DNA from: JACJYE01 sp964432875
GTDB taxonomy: Bacteria; Bacteroidota; Bacteroidia; Chitinophagales; Saprospiraceae
Length of the DNA: 64,000 bases
Direction: 5' to 3'
Assembly (NCBI GenBank): GCA_964432875.1
Contig: CAYSPJ010000006.1
Location: 1-64,000, forward strand
This document shows, one piece after another, positions 17,216-26,259 of this stretch. A program made the position numbers and the translations under genes. The notes under the pieces are model-generated. The model was given only the letters and a program-made list of their open reading frames with translations. It searched no databases and was not told the origin of the DNA. Numbering within the stretch: position 1 is the stretch's first letter; every line of letters starts with the position of its first letter.

Positions 17216-17565
17216 CGCTATCCGCTCCCGCTTTGCTCAACTTGCTGCAGTTGGCCGTACACTACGGCTTACACTTCGTTTTCCCCGGTCTGATCGCCTG
17301 GCTATTTTTCCAGCCAGACTGGAAGAAAGCTTGGCTTATCATGATTGCCACCATGCTGGTTGATCTCGACCATCTGCTGGCTGATCCTATCTTCGACCCG
17401 GGGCGCTGCAGCATCGGCTTTCACCCGCTGCACTCCTGGTACGCCATCGGAGCCTATGGACTGCTGCTCTTTTTTCCACCGGCGCGCATCGTCGCCGTAG
17501 GCCTGCTGTTTCACATGTTCACCGACCTTCAGGATTGCTGGTGGACGCGCTGGTTGGCCGCATAA
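17212..17565 (+). CDS. DUF6122 family membrane protein
   Basis: A 117-residue membrane protein with helices near 8-36, 40-58, 72-90 and 93-106. Conserved polar residues fit the DUF6122 family: LVDLDHLLADPIFDPGRC, FHPLHSWYAI and LLFHMFTDLQDCWW. The His/Asp pattern resembles membrane-embedded metal-dependent hydrolases of the YdjM/DUF457 type, but activity is unproven. The start ATG overlaps the stop of an upstream fragment (ATGA). Confidence 0.75.
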   Translation: MTLSAPALLNLLQLAVHYGLHFVFPGLIAWLFFQPDWKKAWLIMIATMLVDLDHLLADPIFDPGRCSIGFHPLHSWYAIGAYGLLLFFPPARIVAVGLLFHMFTDLQDCWWTRWLAA

Positions 17566-17764
17566 GTTCGATACTGGCACTACGTGGCAAACCGGATACA
17601 CGGCAGCCTCAGAGGCACTCCTGATGCCGTATTTCACCGTATGGGTGGCAGTAATCTACGCCGCCGCTATCGCCACAGCGAGAAGGCGGAGGCTTCGCGC
17701 AATAACCGGCATAACAACCCTTATCAGGGGCAACGCCCCCCAGCGCTACGCCCCTCCCCTGCGG

Positions 17765-18379
17765 CTACTCCTTCTTTTCCCCTTCCTTATCCTTCTCTCC
17801 GCCTTCTTGGTTCAGGATCACCAGTACTTCGGCGGTAATATCCAGAGCATCGTCAGCATTGAGCACACCGGAACCTTGACCAGCCTGCAAGATGATTTTG
17901 TAGCCACGCTCGGCGCGCAACTGGTCCAGAATCTCCTCCAGCTTTTCCTGAAGCTCCTCATTAATACGCTGGGTTTCCAGCATCAATTCCTGCGAGATTT
18001 TTTCCCGTTCTTCCATAATGGCTTGTTGCTGGCGGCCCAGGCGCTGCTCTTCCTCGGCAATTTGATTGGGCGTCAGCAGCCCTTGCTGCACTTTTTCCTG
18101 CACGCCGCGAAACTGGTTCTCCAGTGCCCGCCCGCGCTGCGCCAGGCGTTCGGATGCTTCCGCCTCGCGCTTGCCCAGCACTTCGCGCTGAGTGCTGAAA
18201 TATTCGTAATTATCCAGCAGCGTATCTGCATTGACATATACAATGGGAGGCACCGCCTGCTCAGATACTTGCCCCTCTACAGCCGGCACAGCCTTGCCCG
18301 TACTCCCGATGCGAGTGAATAAGTAAATGACTGCCAACAGCAATATAGCGTTTAAAACTAGCGAGATGTTTGTTTTCAT
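17765..18379 (-). CDS. OmpH/Skp-family periplasmic chaperone-like protein
   Basis: A 204-residue protein with an N-terminal signal/anchor helix (residues 5-22), then PIVYVNADTLLDNYEYF, the typical OmpH start of mature domain, and a long coiled coil from about 65 to 150 that forms the tentacle helices of Skp. The C-terminus EKKE-rich tail follows a short strand (YKIILQAGQGSGVLNADD). Skp-like proteins hold unfolded outer-membrane proteins in the periplasm. The antisense frame at 17624-18322 is a shadow. It is the last of the leftward run. Confidence 0.85.
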   Translation of the reverse strand: MKTNISLVLNAILLLAVIYLFTRIGSTGKAVPAVEGQVSEQAVPPIVYVNADTLLDNYEYFSTQREVLGKREAEASERLAQRGRALENQFRGVQEKVQQGLLTPNQIAEEEQRLGRQQQAIMEEREKISQELMLETQRINEELQEKLEEILDQLRAERGYKIILQAGQGSGVLNADDALDITAEVLVILNQEGGEKDKEGEKKE

Positions 18380-18469
18380 AATCTAAAATTTTCGCAAAGG
18401 TAAGCTTTGAGGGTGGGAAAATGGCAGGAAAAGTAAAAAGGTTCAAGGAAAAAGCAAGCCCCTCCCCAC

Positions 18470-18805
<336 letters not shown>

Positions 18806-18901
18806 AGCGATGTCTTTTTCGTTGCAAAAATAAGTGTTTCTGGGGAAATAAACTGGTATCTGTTTGAGTATCTGGCTTCCAGCCCCGCCAGAAAAAAGCA
18901 C

Positions 18902-19480
18902 CTACGGATAATACGGCATCAGCAAATAGTACGCCAGCGGCCCGGTGATGGCGACGTAAAGCCAAATCGGGAAAACCCAGCGAGCCATGCGGCGGTGCCG
19001 TTCAATCTGCCCGGTATAAGCCCGGATGAACGTAAATAAAATCAAGGGCAGGCTGACCGCTGCCAGGACGATATGGCTCAACAGTATAATCAGATAAAAG
19101 CTACGGCTACCTGCCACCGCTGCTTTCTCCTCGGGGCTGAGCTGGCCGTCGTGATTGATATCCCCAAAGAGGGCTTCGGGCGTAGTGAAGTGATAAGCCA
19201 CATAAGACAGCAGGAATAAAACTGACAAGCCCAATGCGACGTAGATAGCGCGCTGATGCGCCTTGATGTTCTTCTGCTTGATGAAATAAAAAGCCATTAG
19301 CAGCACGATAGCCGCCAAAGCGTTGAGCGTGGCATGGAAAGGCGGCAGGAAGCTAAAGTCCCAGCCTTCTGGCAATGGTATCTTGACCCGCCGCATTAAG
19401 CTGACCAGGATGAAAACGGCACCAGTGACGACCCAGGCTGCCGCATTTAGTTTTTTTGCTAGCGCTAAATTTTTCTCCAC
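18902..19480 (-). CDS. DUF420 membrane protein with an EF-hand loop
   Basis: A 192-residue DUF420 protein with about five membrane helices and the family histidines (FHATLNALAAIVLLMAFYFI, KAHQRAI, YHFT, LLSHIVLAAV, RHRRMARW). Between helices 3 and 4 is DINHDGQLSPEE, which fits the 12-residue calcium-binding EF-hand loop at positions 1, 3, 5, 6 and 12. DUF420 proteins are usually found near cytochrome-oxidase assembly genes; here it is 6 bp downstream of the SCO-like gene. Whether it binds calcium is unknown. Confidence 0.8.
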   Translation of the reverse strand: MEKNLALAKKLNAAAWVVTGAVFILVSLMRRVKIPLPEGWDFSFLPPFHATLNALAAIVLLMAFYFIKQKNIKAHQRAIYVALGLSVLFLLSYVAYHFTTPEALFGDINHDGQLSPEEKAAVAGSRSFYLIILLSHIVLAAVSLPLILFTFIRAYTGQIERHRRMARWVFPIWLYVAITGPLAYYLLMPYYP

Positions 19481-19486
19481 GGTATT

Positions 19487-20134
19487 TTACTTTTCTTTTT
19501 CTCTCTTAAAAATGAGCTCCTTCTCCTTCTTGAGCGGCAGGCTAAAAGTGACGTGGCGCACCAGCCGTTTGACATCCTCCTCTTGCCGCATATCGTAGAA
19601 ACCACGGAGGTTGAGCCCATCAGCGAAAAAGAGCAGGGCATTATCTTCCAGAGTCATGCCTTTGTCGGCAAACGGCATATTACAAGCTTCAGCCAGAGTG
19701 CGAATCTCAACCGGGGTACCAGACAGGAAAAAGACCTGCTCCGGGGCAAAAGCTTGGTGCTCTTGCAGGAATTCCAGCGCCTGAGTGCGGGCCAGCACGG
19801 AAGTATCGCCTTGAAAAGCCACAAATAACACATCGTCTCGCTCATCGTACTGGTTGAAGAGCTGAGCCAATTTTTCGCCGTACAGCGCCGCATGCTGATC
19901 AGCAAAGAAATACCCTACCATCAGCCCCTTCTCAAAACGATCCTGCGCGACAAGGCTGTCGTTGAAATTAGTCAGGGCGAAGGGCGGGATCTGGCCGTAG
20001 TCCTGTATCTCCGCTTTAGTATCCAGGCGGTAGTCCAACCCCAAGCTCAGGTAGTACCACGAGCCGATGGGCAACCCTACCAAAAGCAACAGCAACAACA
20101 GGATGCTAGTCGGCCTCATTTTTTTAACTGCCAT
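19487..20134 (-). CDS. SCO1/SenC-like thioredoxin-fold protein without copper cysteines
   Basis: A 215-residue anchored protein (start ATG at 20134; signal anchor residues 9-24). After IPPFALTNFNDSLVAQDRF the thioredoxin-like fold continues with GLMVGYFFADQHAALYGE, where SCO proteins carry CPxxC. Here the cysteines are replaced, so copper transfer by the usual ligands is unlikely. The strand VLFVAFQGDTSV and FLQEHQAF, VFFLSGTPVEI, NALLFFADGLN follow the SCO order. It starts a three-gene cluster with DUF420 and the CPMC protein. Alternative: another redox-inactive thioredoxin-fold protein. Confidence 0.6.
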   Translation of the reverse strand: MAVKKMRPTSILLLLLLLVGLPIGSWYYLSLGLDYRLDTKAEIQDYGQIPPFALTNFNDSLVAQDRFEKGLMVGYFFADQHAALYGEKLAQLFNQYDERDDVLFVAFQGDTSVLARTQALEFLQEHQAFAPEQVFFLSGTPVEIRTLAEACNMPFADKGMTLEDNALLFFADGLNLRGFYDMRQEEDVKRLVRHVTFSLPLKKEKELIFKREKEK

Positions 20135-20198
20135 AGAAGGATTGATTATTTTGGTATTGAAACACCAGGCCCGGGAGAATGTTTCCTGCCCCCCAACA

Positions 20199-21104
20199 TT
20201 ATTTGGCAATCTCCCATGCCGTGAGGATAAGCCGCATCCGTCGGCGGAAAGCCGCTGGTTTTTCGGCAAATAAGCGTTGCCCCAAGCTGAGGGATTGGCG
20301 CTGTAAAGTTTGGATTTGCTCCTGAGCCAGGGCTTGCAGCAGGCGGCTGGAATCCTCAGGCAACAACTCGCCGTAAGCCCCAATTTTATCCTGCAGTAGG
20401 GCCAAATCGTGATAATCGCCCAGGATATCGCCTAGCTCCTTAAAAGATTTTGCATAGCCCTTGAATACCGCTGGCCAGGCATTTTTCAACAGGCAGTAGG
20501 CATGCCACAGGTGCTTGGACTGCTTGCGCCATTCATGCATCGCCCGGGGCGAAGGGCGATCCAGATTCTCCTTGAAATACGTATAAGCACGGCGGTAATA
20601 CCGGAAAACCCCCGATAGCACCTCCTGATGGTAATCCTCTGCCTCTGGAAGAGCAATAAAACGCTCCCGCCCCACCCGTAGCGCCTGGATGACGCGCTCA
20701 GTATGCCCTCCTTCCTCCGCGTGGCGCTGTTCCATTGCAGCCTTTTCTTCTTCCAGCAAATCCAGCAAACTGCTAAAAGATTCGCCTTTGAGTAGGTGCC
20801 CAAACTGGCTGCGCAGCAGCTCTACGGCCTCGATCAGGGAGCTGATATCGCGCAGCCCCCCTAATTCCTGTGCCAGCCCCTGGTAAAAGCGGTTAGCTTC
20901 CCGAAAGCGTGCTTTACCTATTGCCCCCCGAATCAAGCCAAACATAGAGCGCAGGCGCTTAAAATGCCGCCGGGCTTGATGGATGCCCTGATGTGCCGCC
21001 TCATCATCATGTGCCAGGGCGTCGATGGCGGCCTTGTTCTCAGCTGCTCCGATGCGGCGGAAGCCTTCAACCCATGTTTCCTGATTTTCCAGACAATAGC
21101 TCAT
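20199..21104 (-). CDS. CHAD domain protein
   Basis: A 301-residue CHAD (conserved histidine alpha-helical) protein. The start ATG at 21104 gives MSYCLENQETW. Conserved pieces: the first half helix with AHQGIHQARRHFKRLRSMFGLIR, the second half repeat with PRAMHEWRKQSKHLWHAYCLL, and a basic GDYHDLALL stretch. CHAD domains bind polyphosphate with their conserved basic residues. There is no CYTH triphosphatase domain in this window. It lies 55 bp downstream of egtD on the same strand. Confidence 0.85.
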   Translation of the reverse strand: MSYCLENQETWVEGFRRIGAAENKAAIDALAHDDEAAHQGIHQARRHFKRLRSMFGLIRGAIGKARFREANRFYQGLAQELGGLRDISSLIEAVELLRSQFGHLLKGESFSSLLDLLEEEKAAMEQRHAEEGGHTERVIQALRVGRERFIALPEAEDYHQEVLSGVFRYYRRAYTYFKENLDRPSPRAMHEWRKQSKHLWHAYCLLKNAWPAVFKGYAKSFKELGDILGDYHDLALLQDKIGAYGELLPEDSSRLLQALAQEQIQTLQRQSLSLGQRLFAEKPAAFRRRMRLILTAWEIAK

Positions 21105-21159
21105 GTTGATGTTTTTTTTGCACTTACACACCCACTAAAGTAAAAACAATCGCCACTGT

Positions 21160-22137
21160 TTAAAGATTTACCCTCGGCCGGGAAGCGATGCGCCAAAGGC
21201 TGTCCACAAAGTACTGCCGATGGTCGAAGAAATGCCGGGCTATTTCATAGCCTGCGCTCGAGGCCAGGGCCTCGACCTCTGCGATGCCGTACTTTAAGCT
21301 CAATTCCACCCCAATGGCCTCCCAGGCTTCAAACCGGAAAGAACGCCCCAGCGCGCGGATAGGCACCTCTTGTTCGCGCAGGCTGACGATAAAACTGCGC
21401 GTTTCGCCAGTAGTCGGGAGATAGGTTTGCCAATGGCGGAAATGCGCCAATTCGAACGCTCCACCCAGTTCGCGGTTGATGCGCGCCAGCAAGTTGAGAT
21501 TAAAAGCTGCCGTGATACCGGCGGGGTCGTTGTAGGCATCCAGGATTACAGCGGGGTCTTTTTTGAGGTCGAAGCCAATGAGGAGCAGGTCTCCGGGTTT
21601 AAGCTCGGCGGAGATGGCTTGCAAAAACTGCTGAGCTTCGACCGGGTTGTAATTGCCGATATTTGCCCCCAGGAAGAGGACCAGCTTGGGGGCGCCAGCT
21701 TGGCCGCGCAGCTCGTGCAGCACCTGGAAATAATCGCCGCGCAGCGGGCTAACCTTCAATTGAGGCAGCTCTTCGCGCAAGCTCGTGGCTAGACCCGCCA
21801 ACACACTCCCCGAGATGTCGATGGGCCGGTAGTGGAAATCCCGCCCGCTTTCCAGGAAATGCCGTAGCAGTACTTTGGTCTTGGCGCCATCGCCGGCCCC
21901 CAGCTCCAGCACCTGAAACTGCTGCCAACCGATAGCCGCTAAAATGGCCGCTTGCTGCGTTTCGAATATCTCAAACTCGCAATCCGTCAGGTAGTATTCC
22001 GGCATGTTCATGATCGCCTGAAATAGCCGGCTGCCTTCGGCATCGTAAAAATATTTGGAGGGCAGCCGCTTAGGTTGCTGGCTGAGCCCTTGCCGTACGT
22101 CGGCGGCAAAGGTAGAATCAGGGTCCGATGTTGGCAT
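21160..22137 (-). CDS. egtD: L-histidine N-alpha-methyltransferase EgtD
   Basis: A 325-residue EgtD, the S-adenosylmethionine enzyme that trimethylates histidine to hercynine, first step of ergothioneine synthesis. The alternative ATG at 22164 adds nine residues; the one at 22137 fits family length. Motifs are SKYFYDAEGSRLFQAIMNMPEYYLTDCE, VLELGAGDGAKTKVLL (in two parts), GANIGNYNP and LLIGFDLKKDP, all typical. It sits downstream of egtB, same strand, 233 bp apart. Confidence 0.9.
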   Translation of the reverse strand: MPTSDPDSTFAADVRQGLSQQPKRLPSKYFYDAEGSRLFQAIMNMPEYYLTDCEFEIFETQQAAILAAIGWQQFQVLELGAGDGAKTKVLLRHFLESGRDFHYRPIDISGSVLAGLATSLREELPQLKVSPLRGDYFQVLHELRGQAGAPKLVLFLGANIGNYNPVEAQQFLQAISAELKPGDLLLIGFDLKKDPAVILDAYNDPAGITAAFNLNLLARINRELGGAFELAHFRHWQTYLPTTGETRSFIVSLREQEVPIRALGRSFRFEAWEAIGVELSLKYGIAEVEALASSAGYEIARHFFDHRQYFVDSLWRIASRPRVNL

Positions 22138-22190
22138 AATCGCGTTTATTTGGTGGCTGCGCATTTCATTGCTGAAACGCGACAGGCTAT

Positions 22191-22331
22191 ATGTGGGGCA
22201 GGTTCAACCCGTTTTTTTGGGCTTTCCCGCTCAAAATCATAAAAGAAGCCTCGTCCACCGGCAAATGGGCCGGAGTTTTGGAAAGCGAAGGCCCCTATAC
22301 CAATCACCGCAGCCTCAAGGTGGCGCACTAG
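22191..22331 (+). pseudogene. Orphan coding-like fragment between egtB and egtD
   Basis: A 46-residue frame on the opposite strand reads MWGRFNPFFWAFPLKIIKEA then SSTGKWAGVLESEGPYTNHR and a few more residues. It looks like a protein end rather than noise, and a TGA 18 bp upstream limits extension. No family is recognised. It may be a remnant of a gene lost between egtB and egtD. Confidence 0.25.
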
Positions 22332-22370
22332 CCCCCTGGCCGCTTTTCAAAGTGCCAAAAGCCTCCCTCA

Positions 22371-23684
22371 TCAGCGCGCCAACCGGATGCCCGTAAACTG
22401 CCAGCGGGCATCGGGATGGAAAAAATTGCGGTAAGCGGGGCGGATGTGCGAGCGTGGAGTAGCACAAGAGCCCCCGCGCAGCACCATCTGGTTGATCATG
22501 AATTTGCCGTTGTACTCGCCCAAAGCACCTTTGAAACGCGAATAGCGGGGATAAGGCAAGTAGGCGCTAGCCGTCCATTCCCAGGCATTACCCAGCATTT
22601 GGTTATCGGCTGCGCCACGCTGCACCTGCGGATGGAAGCAACTGCTTTCCAGGAAATTCCCATCATCCGGGATGCCCGGCTGGAGGTGGCGGCAAGCAGT
22701 TTCCCATTCCTGTTCGGTAGCCAGGCGCAGGCCTTTCCAGCTGGCAAAGGCATCGGCTTCATAATAGCTAATGTGGGTCACTGGCTGGTGCGGCGCTATC
22801 GGTTGCAGCCCGCCAAGGGTGTAGTGCCGCCACTCGCCATCTTGTTCATACCAATATAAAGGAGCCTTGACCTCCAACTGCTGGGCCCATGCCCAGCCTT
22901 CATCTAGCCAGTATTCAAAGTGATGATAGCCGCCGTCAAGCATAAACTCCAGGTATTCGGCATTGGTCACCAGGCGGTTGGCGATGGCGTACTCGTGGAG
23001 GTAAGCTTTGTGGGCGCTCAGCTCGTTATCCCAGCAAAAGCCTTCACCCCGGTGGCCAATCTCATAGACCCCCTCCTCAAACGAGATGAACCCCAAGGGC
23101 TCAGGCTCGCCATCAGCAGTGGCTGCGGCGGCCTGATAAGCCGGGTGCAGGGGGTTGTGCCCCAGGCTGTACTTGATGTCGGTAAGCAGCAATTCCTGAT
23201 GTTGCTGCTCGTGCTGCAAGCCCACCTCTAGCAATCCGGCCAGCTCATCTGGCAGCCGGCTATGCTGAAAACGCCGCAAGAGCAACACGATATGCTCATC
23301 CACGTATCGGCGATAGGCCAACACCTGTCTCAAGGGTGGGCGCGATAGGCTGCCGCGCTTACCGCGCAGCAGGCGCGGCCCCTGGCTTAGATAGTAGCTA
23401 TTAAAACAGTAATTGAGTTGTTCGTCAAAAAGCCGGTAACCATCCAGGTAGCCGGCTGCCAGGATGAAGTTTTCAAAAAACCAGGCCGTATGCCCCAGGT
23501 GCCATTTGGGTGGGCTCGCAAAGGCCGCAGGCTGCACCACAAAGTCTTCGGCCTCTAGCGGGGCACAAATTTGGAGGCTCTGTTCGCGGATCGCCTGATA
23601 GCGCTCAAGCATCGCCTCCGGCGGGCCAGGCTGCGAGCGCACGGCTTCAGCTACACCTTGCCCTTTTTCGATTTTCCTTTGCAT
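22371..23684 (-). CDS. egtB: Hercynine oxygenase EgtB
   Basis: A 437-residue EgtB, the iron enzyme joining a sulfur donor to hercynine in ergothioneine synthesis. The N-terminal DinB-like part holds the iron-binding histidines: His62 in HLGHTAWFFENF and His158/His162 in LQHEQQHQELLLTDI. The C-terminal part is a formylglycine-generating-enzyme fold with GNAWEWTASAYL and RGGSCATPRSHIRPAYRNFF. It is one of two FGE-fold proteins in the window, with GldK. It starts 12 bp downstream of the alpha/beta hydrolase gene. Confidence 0.93.
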   Translation of the reverse strand: MQRKIEKGQGVAEAVRSQPGPPEAMLERYQAIREQSLQICAPLEAEDFVVQPAAFASPPKWHLGHTAWFFENFILAAGYLDGYRLFDEQLNYCFNSYYLSQGPRLLRGKRGSLSRPPLRQVLAYRRYVDEHIVLLLRRFQHSRLPDELAGLLEVGLQHEQQHQELLLTDIKYSLGHNPLHPAYQAAAATADGEPEPLGFISFEEGVYEIGHRGEGFCWDNELSAHKAYLHEYAIANRLVTNAEYLEFMLDGGYHHFEYWLDEGWAWAQQLEVKAPLYWYEQDGEWRHYTLGGLQPIAPHQPVTHISYYEADAFASWKGLRLATEQEWETACRHLQPGIPDDGNFLESSCFHPQVQRGAADNQMLGNAWEWTASAYLPYPRYSRFKGALGEYNGKFMINQMVLRGGSCATPRSHIRPAYRNFFHPDARWQFTGIRLAR

Positions 23685-23696
23685 CGGTCATCTTTT

Positions 23697-24575
23697 TTAG
23701 CGGGTTTCCCCGATGGGTTCACCCTGCAACAATTGAAGGAGGATTTCCCGGGTAAGCGCATAGTCCGTCCAGGGTATCAAATGCCCGCTGTGCTCCCGGT
23801 AAATGATCCGGAGGTAATCTGACGGGATATTCCCCCGGCTGAAATCCAGGTTTGACAGTGGGGCCAGGCCATCGTTTTTTCCGTGGATGTGGACGATGGG
23901 CAGCTGGATATCCCCCCATCCCTTAGCGATGGCCTGCAAAGCGGCAGCATGAGTGAACTTCTCATCTGCTGATACTTTCAGGGCTGCCGGCAAGAGCCAG
24001 CGGGTAGCCCTCCAACGCCCAAAGTGCGCGTACCAAAACAACGGCTCATTATCCGGGTCGTTTACCGGAGCAAGCATCAGGGCGGCGGTCAACTCGCCAG
24101 GATAGTCCATCGCGAATTTCCCCACAATCGGGCCTCCGTATGAGTGCCCAACCAAAATAACGGTATCGGCCTGAAATTGTTTGCGCAGCTGCAGTACTTG
24201 GCGGGCTTGTACCGCCAGGTCCGTTTCTGCCTGCCCAAGCCCGGATTCTCCATAACCCAGGCGGTCGATCGCCACCAGGCAGGTTTCCTTCAAAAGTGCC
24301 GAATCGGCCAGGTAGCGGAAAAAATTATTGGATGAGCCCGGTGCGCCGTGCACGAAGACCACCAATTTATTTTCCTGCTCCATACCCGTCGCGATATAGC
24401 GGCTTGGCCTGCCCTCAAAGTCGAGATACCCGATTTGCACGGGCACATCCCGACGAGCAAAATAGCGCTCTACCTTCTGATCTACGGTATGAAAGGAAAT
24501 GCAGCCATTCATGAGCAAAATCAAGATAGCAAAAAGAGCAAAAAGCCACTGAGCCGCGCGCAAGAATAGAATCAT
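23697..24575 (-). CDS. Alpha/beta hydrolase, membrane-anchored
   Basis: A 292-residue serine hydrolase. A hydrophobic helix at residues 9-24 ends NGC, possibly a lipoprotein signal (Cys25; the lipobox is imperfect). The fold markers are FVHGAPGSSNN (oxyanion), RLGYGESG, nucleophile Ser145 in GHSYGG, the acid near HGKNDGLAP and catalytic His in EHSGHLIPW. The substrate is unknown. It overlaps the preceding glycosidase gene by 4 bp, so they are translationally coupled and may act on one envelope polymer. Confidence 0.85.
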   Translation of the reverse strand: MILFLRAAQWLFALFAILILLMNGCISFHTVDQKVERYFARRDVPVQIGYLDFEGRPSRYIATGMEQENKLVVFVHGAPGSSNNFFRYLADSALLKETCLVAIDRLGYGESGLGQAETDLAVQARQVLQLRKQFQADTVILVGHSYGGPIVGKFAMDYPGELTAALMLAPVNDPDNEPLFWYAHFGRWRATRWLLPAALKVSADEKFTHAAALQAIAKGWGDIQLPIVHIHGKNDGLAPLSNLDFSRGNIPSDYLRIIYREHSGHLIPWTDYALTREILLQLLQGEPIGETR

Positions 24576-26212
24576 CGCCGGCGGCTTTTCAATAGCGCTA
24601 ACTTTTTCCCGGAATTGGGCGCCTGGTACTTTTTCACCCGGCCTTTATCGCGAGTCACTGTTTGCGGGATGCTGAGGCTGCCCTCACTATGCGCCTGATT
24701 GAGGGCAGTGACGGCATAAGTGTATACTTTGCCATCCTCCACCTTTGTATCGGCAAACCGCAATTTTCGTTGATTCGTGGCAAAGGGGGTGACCTGAGCG
24801 ATGTTGCGCGGATCATTGATATCTCCAGGGTAAGGGCCCGAGAAGCGGTATAACACGTAGTAGTGAGGCGGCTTATCCCGGTCTTCCTTAGCAGGCCGCC
24901 AGCAAATCAGAGCGTCGCCCTGTTTATTGCGTACCCTGCTCAAAGCAGGAGCATTAAAACCCCTAAGTTCCAACTCTTCCCGCACGGGCAACAGAGCCGG
25001 CGTTTGGTAATAAAACCGCAGGCTGTCTTTCAGGCCCAACGGCCCGCTCAGCAGGTTGGTAGAGCGGAAATGAGCGCTGCCGCTAATCCGGCTGTTGCGG
25101 CGCGCCAGCCGGATTTGGCGGGGCATCTCGGCGGGATCATACCATGCCTCCTGGCTATCGTTGCCCACTTTATAAGCGGCATGGCCGATGTAGAGCTGTT
25201 TGCCAAAGGTGTTCTGGCTCCACCAGCGCTGCAATACAGCATGATCGGCCGGTTCGAAGCCAATATGCCAGTACAATTGCGGCATGACATAGTCAATCCA
25301 GCCGCGGCGCAGCCAATTCAGGACGTCGGCGTGTACCGCGTCGTAGGCAGGTACGCCGGCCCGGGTAGCCGAGCCAGCGGGGTCGTCGCGCTCATTGCGC
25401 CACACCCCGAAGGGGCTGATCCCAAAATGCACATTAGGCTTGTTCTCCCTGATCGTAAGCGAAACCATTTCGACCAGCTCGTCAACGTTGCGCCGGCGCC
25501 AGGCATTGATATCCTGCTCGCCCTTGGCATACACTTTAAAGGTGATACTGTCTGGAAATTCCTGGTTGGTTAGGGGATAGGGGTAGAAGTAGTCATCGAA
25601 GTGGATGGCGTCAACGGGATATTTTTGTACGACCTCGGCGATAACATCCCGGATGTGCTCCCGTACTTGAGGGATGCCAGGGTTGAGATAGAACCTGGTG
25701 CCGTAGCGCACTACCCAATCGCGATGGCGGTTGAAAACGTGCTGGGCCGACAAGCTGGCGGTGTCCAGGTTCATGGTAGCCCGGTAGGGGTTGAGCCAGG
25801 CGTGGAATTCCATACCGTTTTGGTGGGTTTCCTCGATGAGGAATTGCAGCAAGTCGTATTCCTGCTCGGGAGGCAGCCCCTGTTTGCCGGTCAGGTAGGC
25901 TGACCAGGGCGCATGGGCCGAAGGGTAGAATGCATCTGCGGCGGGACGAATTTGGAAGATTACCGCATTGATACCTAGGGCTTTGTATTGAGCCAATAAA
26001 TTCTTCCATTCTTCCCGGTAGGCAACCGGCCAGGTGCCCGGCTTCTTGGGGTAATCCAGGTTGTTGACCGTGGCTACCCATACGCCCCGGAATTCGCGCT
26101 TGGGCCCAGGCGGCGGCGGCTGTTGCTGCCGGCTTTGAGCCATGCCAGGCAAAGCGAAAAGGGTCATTACAATGGCTAAGCCTACTGGCCAGATAGAGCT
26201 AAGGCTTCTCAT
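24572..26212 (-). CDS. GHL10-type glycoside hydrolase (DUF187)
   Basis: A 546-residue secreted hydrolase. Signal peptide residues 1-25 (ending GMAQ), then a proline-rich linker. The catalytic TIM barrel runs from REFRGVWVATVNNLDYP through GINAVIFQIRPAADAFYPS, HAWLNPYR, YPVDAIHFDDYFYPYP (probable catalytic acids), FGISPFGVW and WIDYVMPQLYWHIG. A C-terminal fibronectin-like region follows (CWRPAKEDRDKPPHYYVLYRF). GHL10 enzymes may act on peptidoglycan-like or envelope polysaccharides. The downstream hydrolase overlaps by 4 bp. Confidence 0.9.
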   Translation of the reverse strand: MRSLSSIWPVGLAIVMTLFALPGMAQSRQQQPPPPGPKREFRGVWVATVNNLDYPKKPGTWPVAYREEWKNLLAQYKALGINAVIFQIRPAADAFYPSAHAPWSAYLTGKQGLPPEQEYDLLQFLIEETHQNGMEFHAWLNPYRATMNLDTASLSAQHVFNRHRDWVVRYGTRFYLNPGIPQVREHIRDVIAEVVQKYPVDAIHFDDYFYPYPLTNQEFPDSITFKVYAKGEQDINAWRRRNVDELVEMVSLTIRENKPNVHFGISPFGVWRNERDDPAGSATRAGVPAYDAVHADVLNWLRRGWIDYVMPQLYWHIGFEPADHAVLQRWWSQNTFGKQLYIGHAAYKVGNDSQEAWYDPAEMPRQIRLARRNSRISGSAHFRSTNLLSGPLGLKDSLRFYYQTPALLPVREELELRGFNAPALSRVRNKQGDALICWRPAKEDRDKPPHYYVLYRFSGPYPGDINDPRNIAQVTPFATNQRKLRFADTKVEDGKVYTYAVTALNQAHSEGSLSIPQTVTRDKGRVKKYQAPNSGKKLALLKSRRR

Positions 26213-26259
26213 GGATTAGGTTTTTAGATTTAAAGATAACATATAGTATACCTTGGCAC

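Noticed and set aside
17624..18322. 232-residue + strand frame
   Set aside because: Antisense to the OmpH/Skp gene, Leu/Gln/His-rich as expected from a mirrored coiled coil.
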